Assembly: GCF_008326305.1 (NCBI RefSeq)
Contig: NZ_BIXY01000046.1
Coordinates: 1 to 55,086 of the forward strand
Length of the DNA stretch: 55,086 nt
Direction: 5' to 3'
Source of the DNA: Dictyobacter arantiisoli
Lineage (GTDB): Bacteria > Chloroflexota > Ktedonobacteria > Ktedonobacterales > Ktedonobacteraceae
Shown: in pieces, positions 26,951 to 35,302 of the stretch
Position numbering within the stretch: the stretch's first letter is position 1
How the letters are laid out: each line of letters starts with the position of its first letter
Program-made: the position numbers and the translations under genes
Notes under the pieces: generated by a model
Databases searched by the model: none
Told to the model about the DNA's origin: nothing
The model's input: only the letters and a program-made list of their open reading frames with translations

Positions 26951-27211
26951 ATGAAACCGAGTAAACGTCCTTGTACATATTGTCGACGGCTAACAGCCCT
27001 GAGTTGTCCTGAATGTAGCGTGTCTTGTTGTCCGGCATGCGGGGCCAACCTCTGCCCATTATGTGTGCGTATCACCCTGGTGCAGATTGAGCAAACATTA
27101 AGGAAGCGCCTGGTCCCCTGGCAGTACGTCGATGTGACCATGATGCCTATTCGCCGCATGATCGTGGTCAGCGTCGAAGACCATCCCCAACGCTGTTCCA
27201 TTCCGCTTTAG
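26951..27211 (+). CDS. Small Cys-rich (zinc-ribbon-like) protein
   Basis: An 86-aa product with four close Cys pairs: CTYC, CPEC, CCPAC and CPLC within residues 8-39. This resembles two zinc-binding knuckles followed by a 45-residue tail containing WQYVDVTMMPIRRMIVV. The family is not recognised. The frame extends upstream through the repeat region, but that part is repeat sequence, so the ATG at 26951 is taken; no strong ribosome site precedes it. A perfect 20-bp terminator hairpin follows about 45 bases after the stop and supports a real gene end. It could bind nucleic acid or protein; nothing more can be said. Confidence 0.5.
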   Translation: MKPSKRPCTYCRRLTALSCPECSVSCCPACGANLCPLCVRITLVQIEQTLRKRLVPWQYVDVTMMPIRRMIVVSVEDHPQRCSIPL

Positions 27212-27257
27212 CTATTATTCTATTTATCATATATACGATGTATTATTCTGACGATTC

Positions 27258-27303
27258 CAACAAAAAAGGATTGTATCGATGCAGATACAATCCTTTTTTG
27301 TTG
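27258..27303. terminator. Bidirectional rho-independent terminator
   Basis: A perfect 20-bp stem (27258-27277 with 27284-27303) has a six-base loop. The arms carry AAAAAA and TTTTTT, so it works in both directions. It separates the Cys-rich ORF (plus) from the phosphoketolase gene (minus). Confidence 0.9.
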
Positions 27304-27313
27304 AGATGAGTGC

Positions 27314-29695
27314 TTAGTCGCTCCACTTCCAGTCGCGCACTTCAGGCATATCCTGAAGATTCTCACGTACATAGTCGTGGTGTTTGTTCAGGATATCTTC
27401 GCATTCCGCAATTAAGGCCGGTGCGAGATTCTTGACGCGTGGGGCACGCTTCAACGCCTCGATACAGAGATGATAGCGGCTCATGCCGTTTTTGACGACC
27501 ATATCAAATGGGGTCGTGGTTGTGCCTTCTTCCATAAAGCCACGCACATGGAAGCGCGAGACATTGGTGCGACCATGGATGACCTCGTGAATCGCACGCT
27601 GGTAGCCGTGGAAGGCGAAGACGACTGGTTTATCTTCGGTGAAGTTTTCCACAAACGCGGTTTCATCGATACCGTGAGGATGGAAGAAGGGTGGATAGAG
27701 CGCCATGAGATCGATGACATTGACGACACGGACCTTGAGCTCTGGAATATGATGGCGCAGCCACCAGGTAGCCGCGATGGTTTCCTGGGTCGGAATATCC
27801 CCGGCGCAGGCCAGTACGACATCTGGTTCGAGTTGCTCATCATTACTGGCCCACTGCCAGATTGACATTCCACGCTCACAGTGCTCGATGGCCTCATCCA
27901 GGCTCATATATTGCAATTGTGGCTGCTTGTCAATCACTATCAGATTGACATGGCTTTTGCTCTGAAAGCAATGCCGGGCAATCGCAAGCAGGCTGTTGGC
28001 ATCGGGTGGTAGATAGATACGGGCGATCGAGCCTTTCTTGGAGAGGACGGTATCAATCAGGCCAGGACCTTGATGACTGAAGCCGTTGTGGTCGTTACGC
28101 CAGCAGGTTGAGGTCAACAGGATATTAAGGGATGAAATGGGTGAACGCCAGGGAAGTTTGATCCCTTCCTGCAACCATTTGGTGTGCTGTACTGTCATCG
28201 AGTCAGAAACCATGGCGAAGGCTTCGTAGGTCGCGAATAGTCCATGGCGGCCAGTCAGTAGATAGCCCTCAAGCCAGCCCTGACAGAGGTGCTCGCTCAA
28301 TACTTCCATGACACGCCCATCGGGAGAGATATGATCGTCGTCGCTGACAATCTTTCCAACCGAGCAGCGATTTTCCACTTCAAAGACATCCCCCAGGCGG
28401 TTTGAGTTGGTTTCATCGGGACAGAAGAGGCGGAAGTTCTTTTGCTCTGCGTTCCGCGTAAAGATGTCCCGCATGTATTTGCCAAGCTGGCGCGTAGATT
28501 CCGCGAAGGTTGTGGCTGGCTGCTGCACGGTGAGCGCGTAGTCCTTTATTTCAGGCAAAGCGAGTTCTACAAGCATTTTTCCACCGTTGGCATGTGGATT
28601 AGCACCCATGCGTCGCTCCCCTTTGGGAGCCAGCTCAGCCAGTTCAGGTACTAAGCGTCCATTCGCGTCGAATAACTCTTCGGGGTGATAGCTACGCAGC
28701 CAGTTCTCCAGAATCTTCAGATGCTCGGGATTTTTCTGGACATCAGAGACCGGGACCTGATGGGCGCGGAAGGTGCCTTCAATCTGTTTGTCATCCACAA
28801 CTTTGGGTCCGGTCCAACCCTTGGGGGTACGCATGATGATTGCAGGCCATTTGGGGCGGTTGCTGAAACCATTTTGACGTGCATCTTGCTGATAAGCGCG
28901 AATTTTTGTGTAACAGGTATCCAGTGTCTCAGCCATGATCTGATGGACTGCGTTAGGATCATCGCCCTCGACGATAAAAACTTCATAGCCATGGGCTGTG
29001 AGCAGATCCTTTACATCTTCAATATCTTCCCGACCCAGGACCGTCGGTCCTGAAATCTTATATCCATTGAGATGCAGGATGGGCAAAACGGCCCCATCGC
29101 GAGCGGGATTCAGGAATTTTATGCCCTTCCAGGCACCCTCCAGAGGACCAGTTTCGGCTTCGCCATCTCCTACTACTGCGATAGCCAGCAAGTCAGGATT
29201 ATCAAAGACCGCGCCAAAGGCATGAGAGAGTACATAACCCAGTTCACCGCCTTCATGGATTGAGCCCGGCGTTGGCACGCTTACATGGCTGGGAACACCG
29301 CCTGGAGACGAAAACTGGCGGAACAGCTTCCGCATCCCTTGTGCATCCTCAGTAATCTGAGGATAAATCTCGCTATACGTGCCTTCGAGGTACACATTAG
29401 CCAGTAGAGCTGGCCCACCATGTCCCGGGCCTGCCAGATAAATTGCATTGGCATCGTGTTCTCTAATTAATCTGTTTGCATGCACATATATAAAATTAAG
29501 CCCTGGCGAGGTGCCCCAGTGTCCCAGTAATCTGGGCTTAATATGATCAGGGCGGAGTTCCTCGCGCAAAAGCGGATTTTCCTTTAGATAGATCTGTCCA
29601 ATGGTGAGGTAATTGGCTGCCTGCCAGTATTTATTCATGCGCTCAAGTATCTCAGGTTCGAGATATTGTTTGACAGCTTCCACCTGGTTAGCCAT
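27314..29695 (-). CDS. xfp: Xylulose-5-P/fructose-6-P phosphoketolase
   Basis: This thiamine-diphosphate enzyme splits xylulose 5-phosphate (or fructose 6-phosphate) with phosphate into acetyl phosphate and glyceraldehyde 3-phosphate (or erythrose 4-phosphate). The full-length product is 793 aa. Family landmarks in order: GHWGTSPGLNFIYVHANRLI, GPGHGGPALLANVYLEGTYS, the thiamine-binding GDGEAETGPLEGAW with HLNGYKISGPTVLGRE, the catalytic SEHLCQGWLEGYLLTGRHGL region, and SSLNILLTSTCWRNDHNGFS with the conserved HQGPG. ATG 29695 has AGGAGGATAA just before it. It is monocistronic, ending at the strong hairpin at 27258-27303. Acetate kinase or phosphotransacetylase, needed to use acetyl phosphate, are not in the window. 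Confidence 0.97.
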   Translation of the reverse strand: MANQVEAVKQYLEPEILERMNKYWQAANYLTIGQIYLKENPLLREELRPDHIKPRLLGHWGTSPGLNFIYVHANRLIREHDANAIYLAGPGHGGPALLANVYLEGTYSEIYPQITEDAQGMRKLFRQFSSPGGVPSHVSVPTPGSIHEGGELGYVLSHAFGAVFDNPDLLAIAVVGDGEAETGPLEGAWKGIKFLNPARDGAVLPILHLNGYKISGPTVLGREDIEDVKDLLTAHGYEVFIVEGDDPNAVHQIMAETLDTCYTKIRAYQQDARQNGFSNRPKWPAIIMRTPKGWTGPKVVDDKQIEGTFRAHQVPVSDVQKNPEHLKILENWLRSYHPEELFDANGRLVPELAELAPKGERRMGANPHANGGKMLVELALPEIKDYALTVQQPATTFAESTRQLGKYMRDIFTRNAEQKNFRLFCPDETNSNRLGDVFEVENRCSVGKIVSDDDHISPDGRVMEVLSEHLCQGWLEGYLLTGRHGLFATYEAFAMVSDSMTVQHTKWLQEGIKLPWRSPISSLNILLTSTCWRNDHNGFSHQGPGLIDTVLSKKGSIARIYLPPDANSLLAIARHCFQSKSHVNLIVIDKQPQLQYMSLDEAIEHCERGMSIWQWASNDEQLEPDVVLACAGDIPTQETIAATWWLRHHIPELKVRVVNVIDLMALYPPFFHPHGIDETAFVENFTEDKPVVFAFHGYQRAIHEVIHGRTNVSRFHVRGFMEEGTTTTPFDMVVKNGMSRYHLCIEALKRAPRVKNLAPALIAECEDILNKHHDYVRENLQDMPEVRDWKWSD

Positions 29696-29911
29696 AATAG
29701 TTATCCTCCTATCGAAATTTCTTTGATTAATTTGCTTTATCCTTTTTCGCTTGATTGGACCTACATGTAAGATACTCTTGTGTCATCACATTAGTGTCAC
29801 AGCGCATCACAGACCCGTCACAAATATCTCACAAAGGCTTAAATTGCGAAAAAAAGGTTTTTCCAGAGAAAATAGCACAATATACTTTCTTCAGAGAGTG
29901 TCAGAGGCTTT

Positions 29912-30018
29912 CTATCCTTTCGGGGGATTGAGAGGAGGGGGAGTTTGCGAGGACACCTCGCGCTCCGTCATGGGCTGCCGCCCCTGCACCCCGCTTTCAC
30001 CCACAAGGACGGAGAGCC
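29912..30018 (+). repeat. Dispersed repeat, copy C
   Basis: It matches copies A and B in the same order: CTATCCTTTCGGGGG, GCGAGGACA, CGCGCTCCGTCATGGGCTG, CCCCTGCACCCCGCTTTCAC and AAGGACGGAGA. It is uninterrupted at the point where copy B carries its insert. It ends 20 bases before the long palindrome. Confidence 0.75.
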
Positions 30019-30037
30019 GTGTCAGCTTCCCGTGGCC

Positions 30038-30192
30038 TCCACGGTTTCTGTGCATGAGTTTTCGCACCTGCGGTGCTCAAACATCTTTTTAGTGTGTGGT
30101 GCAGGAAAGGTGCTGTGCACCTTTCCTGCACTACACAATAAAAAGATGTTTGAGCATCGCAGGTGCGAAAACTCATGCACAGAGACCGTGGA
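30038..30192. repeat. 155-bp near-perfect palindrome
   Basis: Two arms of 76 bases (30038-30113 and 30117-30192) are inverted copies with only a few mismatches around a three-base loop. The transcript would form a single very long hairpin in either direction. It contains the string AGGTGCGAA, which is also at the ends of the element nested in copy B. It lies between the phosphoketolase promoter side and the gene at 30256 and has no coding function. MITE-like. Confidence 0.85.
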
Positions 30193-30255
30193 GAGCAGGG
30201 AAGTCCGACACACTCTTAGAGCTGGCATAAGCAAACGAAGAGAAAGGAAATATAA

Positions 30256-31074
30256 GTGGATAAATATGTAGCAGCTAAAGAAAATCTTTCAACTATACAA
30301 CAACAACAAATTCGAGAGCAGTTTAACTCAATCGTACAAACTCTTTATCCAGATCTTGGTAGTGATGTGTTCCGTGTTTTTGAAGAGCCCGGCACATTAT
30401 TATGCCCTCGCCCAACTACACACATAGAAAAAGGATGGAGCGCTCCGGTCAATATCTGGTCGTGGCTCCCATTGACCATCGCTGAGTCAATAAATCCTGA
30501 TTTAGCTCCCGAGTATCTGGTGAATGTAGCACTGGCAGTCGAATTTTTTGTGGCCGCGTTTGATCTCTTACAAACAATTGAGGAAAAGAGATCGACTCTA
30601 TTCTTAATAGAAAGAGGGCCATTTTTACTTTTTAATGTAGTAACTGCGTTATTGGCACTATCACAACAAACTCTTCTCTTAGTCACCCCCCATGTACCAC
30701 AAGCGGCCGCCCTATTATCCCTCCTGCAACTCATACAGAACGGCACCAGCGCTGCCACCACTTATTTTTATCAAGTATCTAATCAAGCTGATCCTCTATT
30801 TGATAATAGTATCCACTCCTCATATGAGACATTTCTAAGCCTGGCTTGCCACATCGGTGCCATATCTGCCAATGCCACCTCAAAACTCTGTTCGGACTTT
30901 ACACAGCTAGGAGTATTACTTGGTACGCTCCTAACAATAGAGGAGGAGAACCAGCAAGTAGATCACGATACACGCAGCAAGATCCAGTCATTACTCGCTG
31001 AGATAGAAGAGCACATCGCGTTTTCACCTTCATTGCGTCTGGTACTTCAGGATATACTACAAAGTCAGCTTTAA
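30256..31074 (+). CDS. Polyprenyl-synthase-fold protein without Asp-rich motifs (ComQ-like or pseudo-enzyme)
   Basis: A 272-aa all-helical protein. The pattern ..VEFFVAAFDLLQTIEE.. (about 95-110) aligns with the first aspartate-rich region of isoprenyl diphosphate synthases, and SSYETFLSLACHIGAISANA (about 188-207) with the KTAALF-type helix. The GVLLGTLLTIEEE stretch (219-231) aligns with the AFQIxDD region. In each place the canonical DDxxD is replaced: only Asp103 and Glu109/110 remain in the first, Glu229-231 in the second. So it may be a non-catalytic relative, or use an altered motif as ComQ-type transferases do. The start is GTG 30256 with AAAGGA upstream. The gene stands alone, converging on the importer operon. 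This assignment rests on pattern, not a search. Confidence 0.5.
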   Translation: MDKYVAAKENLSTIQQQQIREQFNSIVQTLYPDLGSDVFRVFEEPGTLLCPRPTTHIEKGWSAPVNIWSWLPLTIAESINPDLAPEYLVNVALAVEFFVAAFDLLQTIEEKRSTLFLIERGPFLLFNVVTALLALSQQTLLLVTPHVPQAAALLSLLQLIQNGTSAATTYFYQVSNQADPLFDNSIHSSYETFLSLACHIGAISANATSKLCSDFTQLGVLLGTLLTIEEENQQVDHDTRSKIQSLLAEIEEHIAFSPSLRLVLQDILQSQL

Positions 31075-31115
31075 ATTTTGCTATCACTATTCATCAGCAA
31101 ATATTCCTACTGTGA

Positions 31116-32492
31116 TTAATGAGACACGACGACATGCTTTTTTACTTCATTAAGAGAAGAGGCAACAGAGGTAGTAACAATAGCACCGGCTTGCAATAAT
31201 GCTTCAATACATTGAAATCCCAATCCGCCTGTATAATCACGAGCCTTAAATGCTGCCAATTCACCAACAGATAAGGATGGCAAGGTAGAAATATCAGAAA
31301 CACAGTCGGTCTGTGAGGGTTCAGTGACTAAAATTACAGCTAAACCGCGCCGCGCTGCTTGCACTGCTTCCTGGAGTAAGCCAAGGTTTCCAGGCCCAAT
31401 AGCAGTAGGACATACAATTAAAAGCGAGACTTGCTGTAGTCGATCATGGACTTGTTGTAATATCTCTGGAGAGATGGGAGCATAAGGCTGCTCAGTGAGC
31501 ACTTCTCGTGCGAGACGCAAGGCCAGTGCATGATCACTATCCCCAATGTGTAAAGCCCCAGCACTAAAAGGGATTTGCGCATCGGCCAGCGCACGCATCA
31601 TTAACGCGCCAGAGCCACCACCTGCGATTACATGCACCATAGGGAACGGCTCATGTTCCAATGTCACCGGCACATCAACCAGGGTAGGTGGCAATACACT
31701 GAGATGTTCAGAGCCTCGTAAAATACCTACCCGTACCTGAATACCATAGACACGACTCAATAAATCAGGCTCTAGCACTTCTGCCGGGCTGGCATCAGCG
31801 ACCACACCGCGTTGAAATAGCAAGAGGCGCGGAAAATAGCGAGCTGCCAGATTCAAATCGTGCATTGCGGCAAGCACCGTTACTCCACGTTCACGATTCA
31901 GTCGCTGTACCAGTTCTAATGTCTCAATCTGATACTTGATATCCAGATGAGAAGTCGGCTCATCTAGCAGCAACGCCAATGGTTGCTGGGCCAGCGCCAT
32001 GGCTATCGTTACACGCTGACGCTCACCACCACTCAACTCATTAAAAACCCGTCCCGCCAGAGAGGAAACACCGGTTACCTGCATAGCATCCTGTATAATA
32101 GCTTGATCCTGGGACTGGCGTGAACCCCAAAATGAGGAGATAAATGGTGTCCTCCCAAGGCTTACCATATGCTCAACCGTAAAATCGAATGGCATATGCA
32201 ATTCCTGTGGCACGACCGCGACACGTCGAGCCACCTGACGCTGCTTCCATTGAGAGAGTGCCCGACCCTCAAGTAAGACCTGGCCCTGCTGAGGCGTTAA
32301 AACACCGCTCAGGAGACGCAACAACGTCGTTTTTCCCGAACCATTAGGTCCCAGCAGTCCAATAAATTCTCCCGCCAGCACCTGCATTGAGACATCATAG
32401 AGTAACACCTGCTGCTGCGTATAACCAAATGTCACATGCTGCACCTGGAGCAAAGGGGATTGGCCCCAAGTTGCGATCAACTTTTCTACCAT
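31116..32492 (-). CDS. ABC importer ATPase, BtuD/FecE type, with extra C-terminal domain
   Basis: A 458-aa protein. Residues 1-255 are a typical iron-siderophore/vitamin B12 ATPase: Walker A LLGPNGSGKTTLL, Q-loop VVPQELHMPFDF, signature LSGGERQR, Walker B LALLLDEPTSHLD, H-loop AMHDLNL. Residues about 270-458 form an additional domain beginning VHVIAGGGSGALMMRAL, with alternating strands and helices, a Rossmann-like look and a SLSVGELAAF motif. Such extensions occur on some BtuD proteins but the function of this part is not recognised. The start codon lies inside the permease stop (7-base overlap), so the pair is co-translated. No substrate-binding protein is adjacent. Confidence 0.85.
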   Translation of the reverse strand: MVEKLIATWGQSPLLQVQHVTFGYTQQQVLLYDVSMQVLAGEFIGLLGPNGSGKTTLLRLLSGVLTPQQGQVLLEGRALSQWKQRQVARRVAVVPQELHMPFDFTVEHMVSLGRTPFISSFWGSRQSQDQAIIQDAMQVTGVSSLAGRVFNELSGGERQRVTIAMALAQQPLALLLDEPTSHLDIKYQIETLELVQRLNRERGVTVLAAMHDLNLAARYFPRLLLFQRGVVADASPAEVLEPDLLSRVYGIQVRVGILRGSEHLSVLPPTLVDVPVTLEHEPFPMVHVIAGGGSGALMMRALADAQIPFSAGALHIGDSDHALALRLAREVLTEQPYAPISPEILQQVHDRLQQVSLLIVCPTAIGPGNLGLLQEAVQAARRGLAVILVTEPSQTDCVSDISTLPSLSVGELAAFKARDYTGGLGFQCIEALLQAGAIVTTSVASSLNEVKKHVVVSH

Positions 32493-33556
32493 TTATATTC
32501 CCGCTTATTGTTTCGTAAGAGGAAGAGAAAAAAAGGACCTCCTACCAGGGCCGTAAAAATACCGACAGGGAGCACCGTTGGAGCCAGTACACTGCGGGCC
32601 AGAAGATCCGCCAGTATCATAAAAATAGCCCCGGCCAGCGCGGAAGCTGGTATCAAAATACGATGGCGCGGTCCAAGTAAGAGTCTCATGAGATGTGGTG
32701 TCACCAGGCCAACAAAGCCGATTAAACCGCTAATTGAGACGGCTGCTGCAGTTAATAAAGAAGCAACTATCACAATCAGAAACTTTGATAGTTCAACAGG
32801 TAAGCCTAAATGGGCAGCCGCCTCTTCTCCTAATGCGAAAACGTCCAATACTCTTCCCAGAGCCATTGCGCCACAAAGAGAGAGGAGAACTATCACAGCT
32901 ACCAGACCCAACGGTCCCCAACCCACCAGGGCAATACCACCGGAAAGCCAGTTAAATAAGCCTAAAATACGTCCAAAATTATCGGAGGGCCAGAGATTTA
33001 AGATTAGCGTCTGACATGCCGTCAAAAGTGCATTTACTACTACACCAGCCAATAATAACATTACTACTGGTGTCTGTTGATTAGAACGAGCCAGAGCATA
33101 CACCAGCAGGACTGTTAGCAAAGCGCCTATAAACGCCAGAACAGGAGTCAAAGAAAAGAAGGTGCCATAGACGGTATCAAAAGGCAAGACAAAGGCAATC
33201 GTCGCGCCAAGCGCGGCGCCGGAAGAGGTGCCGATCAAATAAGGATCGGCCAGAGGATTTCGTAGCATACCTTGAAACAAGGCACCGGCAACTGCAAGAG
33301 CTGCACCAACCAGAGCAGCACCCAGTACTACAGGTAAACGCACCTGGAGCAGGATAATCGCCAAAACTGGATCCCAATACGCAAAAAAATGAAATATTCC
33401 AGTATTATTTAATACAATTTGTATAATTGTCAAAAAAGGAATAGAGACAGAACCAAAACTGATTGCAACCAGCATTGTCACCAGAAGCGCGACAATTAAA
33501 AATACAAATACAACCGGCGTGGCAAGACGACGTGCAGGCCTGATTACCATCTTCAT
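32486..33556 (-). CDS. ABC importer permease, FecCD/BtuC family
   Basis: A polytopic inner-membrane permease of 356 aa, with about ten transmembrane helices. Family marks are RLPVVLGAALVGAALAVAGA, FQGMLRNPLADPYLIGTSSGAALGA near the start and SISGLIGFVGLVTPHLMRLL in the second half. These are the motifs of cobalamin and ferric-siderophore importers, which cannot be told apart by sequence alone. ATG 33556 begins the operon; the ATPase gene follows with overlap. No cobalamin box or T-box was seen in the leader, so regulation is unclear. The substrate-binding lipoprotein expected upstream is missing. Confidence 0.92.
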   Translation of the reverse strand: MKMVIRPARRLATPVVFVFLIVALLVTMLVAISFGSVSIPFLTIIQIVLNNTGIFHFFAYWDPVLAIILLQVRLPVVLGAALVGAALAVAGALFQGMLRNPLADPYLIGTSSGAALGATIAFVLPFDTVYGTFFSLTPVLAFIGALLTVLLVYALARSNQQTPVVMLLLAGVVVNALLTACQTLILNLWPSDNFGRILGLFNWLSGGIALVGWGPLGLVAVIVLLSLCGAMALGRVLDVFALGEEAAAHLGLPVELSKFLIVIVASLLTAAAVSISGLIGFVGLVTPHLMRLLLGPRHRILIPASALAGAIFMILADLLARSVLAPTVLPVGIFTALVGGPFFLFLLRNNKREYKW

Positions 33557-33985
33557 ATACAGAAACGCTCACTTTATAATTCAAAAGCGCGAAGGAAGGT
33601 GAGCCCTTCATCCTTCCCTATTCTGCCCACTCAAAGCGGGTCAACAGATGAAGACGCTATTAACTTTAAACTTTACCAGAGTATATCGGCACTCATACAT
33701 AAAGTCAAGAAAAGAGAGTAGCGGAAGCGCCTGCTTAGCGCTCAGACCCAATAGAGAGAGGCTATCAACCAGTGTAGCCCAATTGGCAGAGATAATCACC
33801 ACCTGAACCTGTACAGAAGGCCAGTTGACACTGATACAAGAAAGGATGATACTTTTATTATTGAGTAGTCGCCCTGGCATACTATGATGTGTGAGCAGCA
33901 GGGGGATGGAACCAGCCACAGCGTTCACAGGGGAGCCAATGGCGTTTCTACGTTTTCCTATCTTCCACGTGAAGGATTATATACT
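33557..33985. other. Divergent intergenic region, 429 bases
   Basis: It holds the promoters of the importer (minus) and the flavin reductase (plus). A minus-strand frame of 95 codons (33641-33928, GTG start) has no family resemblance and no ribosome site. A plus-strand extension of the flavin reductase frame back to 33884 is also not supported. No riboswitch motif recognised. Confidence 0.4.
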
Positions 33986-34612
33986 ATGGCAATTGAAAAA
34001 GCACTTTTTCGGCAAGTGATGGGCCGCTTTACTACTGGCGTGACGGTTGTTACGACGAGCAGTCAAGGGGTTCTCGCTGGACTTACCGTGAATTCATTCT
34101 GTTCTGTTTCTCTTAATCCACCACTTGTTCTTATCTGTATTGATACAAGGAGTACCACCCTTCCTCTTTTCCGTGAGAGTAATATCTTCGCAGTCAATAT
34201 ACTGACAGCCCAACAGGAACAATGGTCTCGCGGCTTCGCAACCAACAGCTCCGAACGTTTTGAGCATTTCTGCCATGCCCCATATCATACAGCCTCAACT
34301 GGCGCACCAGTAATTGATGATGTGTTGGCATTTGTCGATGCTCGTATTGTGGCAGAATATCCAGCCGGAGATCATGTGATTTTCATCGGCCAGGTTGAAG
34401 CAATCGGCATGGCTGATCAAGCAGCATTTGTAGATGACCATGGGCAAGCAGGCGAGGAAATTCCTGGTTTTAATGGCCCTATTGGACAAGAAGATGATAA
34501 TCCTCTGCTCTATTACGCAGGGCAATATCGCCATTTAGAATCCCAATTTCATGAACCCAGCCTGGAAGAAAACCAGGAGAAACATGTTGAAGAGCCAGCC
34601 AGAGGCCGGTAA
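33986..34612 (+). CDS. Flavin reductase family protein (FMN-binding)
   Basis: The product (208 aa) has the split-barrel flavin reductase fold. It begins with RQVMGRFTTGVTVVTTSSQG and AGLTVNSFCSVSLNPPLVLICI, the FMN-binding start of HpaC/ActVB-like reductases. The central FAVNILTAQQEQWSRGFA and C-terminal DHVIFIGQVEAIG, LLYYAGQYRHL are also standard. It supplies reduced flavin to a monooxygenase or other partner, none of which is in the window. The frame is open to 33884, but ATG 33986 is preferred because the family homology begins right there and GAAGGA lies nine bases upstream. The glycosylase gene overlaps its last 29 bases, so the two are probably co-translated. Confidence 0.88.
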   Translation: MAIEKALFRQVMGRFTTGVTVVTTSSQGVLAGLTVNSFCSVSLNPPLVLICIDTRSTTLPLFRESNIFAVNILTAQQEQWSRGFATNSSERFEHFCHAPYHTASTGAPVIDDVLAFVDARIVAEYPAGDHVIFIGQVEAIGMADQAAFVDDHGQAGEEIPGFNGPIGQEDDNPLLYYAGQYRHLESQFHEPSLEENQEKHVEEPARGR

Positions 34613-35210
34613 AACGCGCTCCTTACATAAATTACAACAACGCATTCGCACATGCCAACTTTGCCAGCAACAGGGATATATACCCGTCGCACATCCAATT
34701 GTAAGTGGACAAGCTACCAACCGCATAATGGTAATCGGACAGGCACCTGGACATCGTTCAGTTGAGCAAGATTTGCCATTCAGTGGACCAGCTGGACGTA
34801 TCTTACAAACGTGGTTAGAGATGGCGGGATTCCCGGCTGGCTATCTGCATGAGCACACCTACTTAAGTTCACTCACTCGTTGTGACCCTGGTCCCAATAT
34901 CCGTGGCAATGGAGACCGCAAGCCATCCCCTGCTGAAATGGCTCTTTGCCGTCCCTATCTTGATGCAGAACTGCTCCTACTGCATCCCCAAATAGTACTG
35001 CTGGTTGGGACTATGGCCATCGAAGCATTTTTAGGCAAAACAACCCTCGAACATTGCGTTGGCACCTATCAAAAGCGCCAGGATACCTATTACTTACCTC
35101 TGCCACATCCCTCAGGGGTTAGCCGCTGGCTCAATGATCCCGAACACAAAAAATTGCACCAGCAGGCATTACATATCCTTGCTCACTGGCGCAATCGCTA
35201 CAATTTATGA
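34584..35210 (+). CDS. Uracil-DNA glycosylase, Fe-S family 4/5-like
   Basis: A DNA repair enzyme of about 208 aa that removes uracil from DNA. Motif GQAPGHRSVEQDLPFSGPAG (active-site loop) and the C-terminal PHPSG loop are present. Four cysteines suited to a [4Fe-4S] cluster are visible: the CQLC pair near residues 24-27, then LTRC and ALCRPYL about 20 residues apart. ATG 34584 is chosen, with AGGAG four bases upstream; the frame is open 11 codons further. It overlaps the flavin reductase stop. In the alignment the glutamate often seen as GEAPG is Gln here, so family 4 versus related classes is uncertain. Confidence 0.85.
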   Translation: MLKSQPEAGKTRSLHKLQQRIRTCQLCQQQGYIPVAHPIVSGQATNRIMVIGQAPGHRSVEQDLPFSGPAGRILQTWLEMAGFPAGYLHEHTYLSSLTRCDPGPNIRGNGDRKPSPAEMALCRPYLDAELLLLHPQIVLLVGTMAIEAFLGKTTLEHCVGTYQKRQDTYYLPLPHPSGVSRWLNDPEHKKLHQQALHILAHWRNRYNL

Positions 35211-35302
35211 TGAAATACCATTAACGCGGCTTCCAGGATGCACATGCACTAGCAGAGGATCAACATGTCATCCGCATTAAAGATGTCTGTTAGAAGAATA
35301 GA

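Noticed and set aside
26372-27211. 279-codon frame through the repeats
   Set aside because: Its first two-thirds is repeat sequence read through; only the last 86 codons look protein-like and are kept as a separate entry.
29945-30271. 108-codon plus-strand frame, mirrored by a 70-codon minus frame with similar peptides
   Set aside because: Both simply read the long palindrome at 30038-30192; the similar peptides come from the inverted DNA.
33641-33928. 95-codon minus-strand frame upstream of the importer permease, considered as a missing binding protein or remnant
   Set aside because: GTG start without ribosome site, no lipoprotein signal and no family features; overlaps the divergent promoter region.
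33557-33985. Cobalamin riboswitch before the BtuC-like permease
   Set aside because: No B12-box-like sequence was found in the leader on the minus strand.
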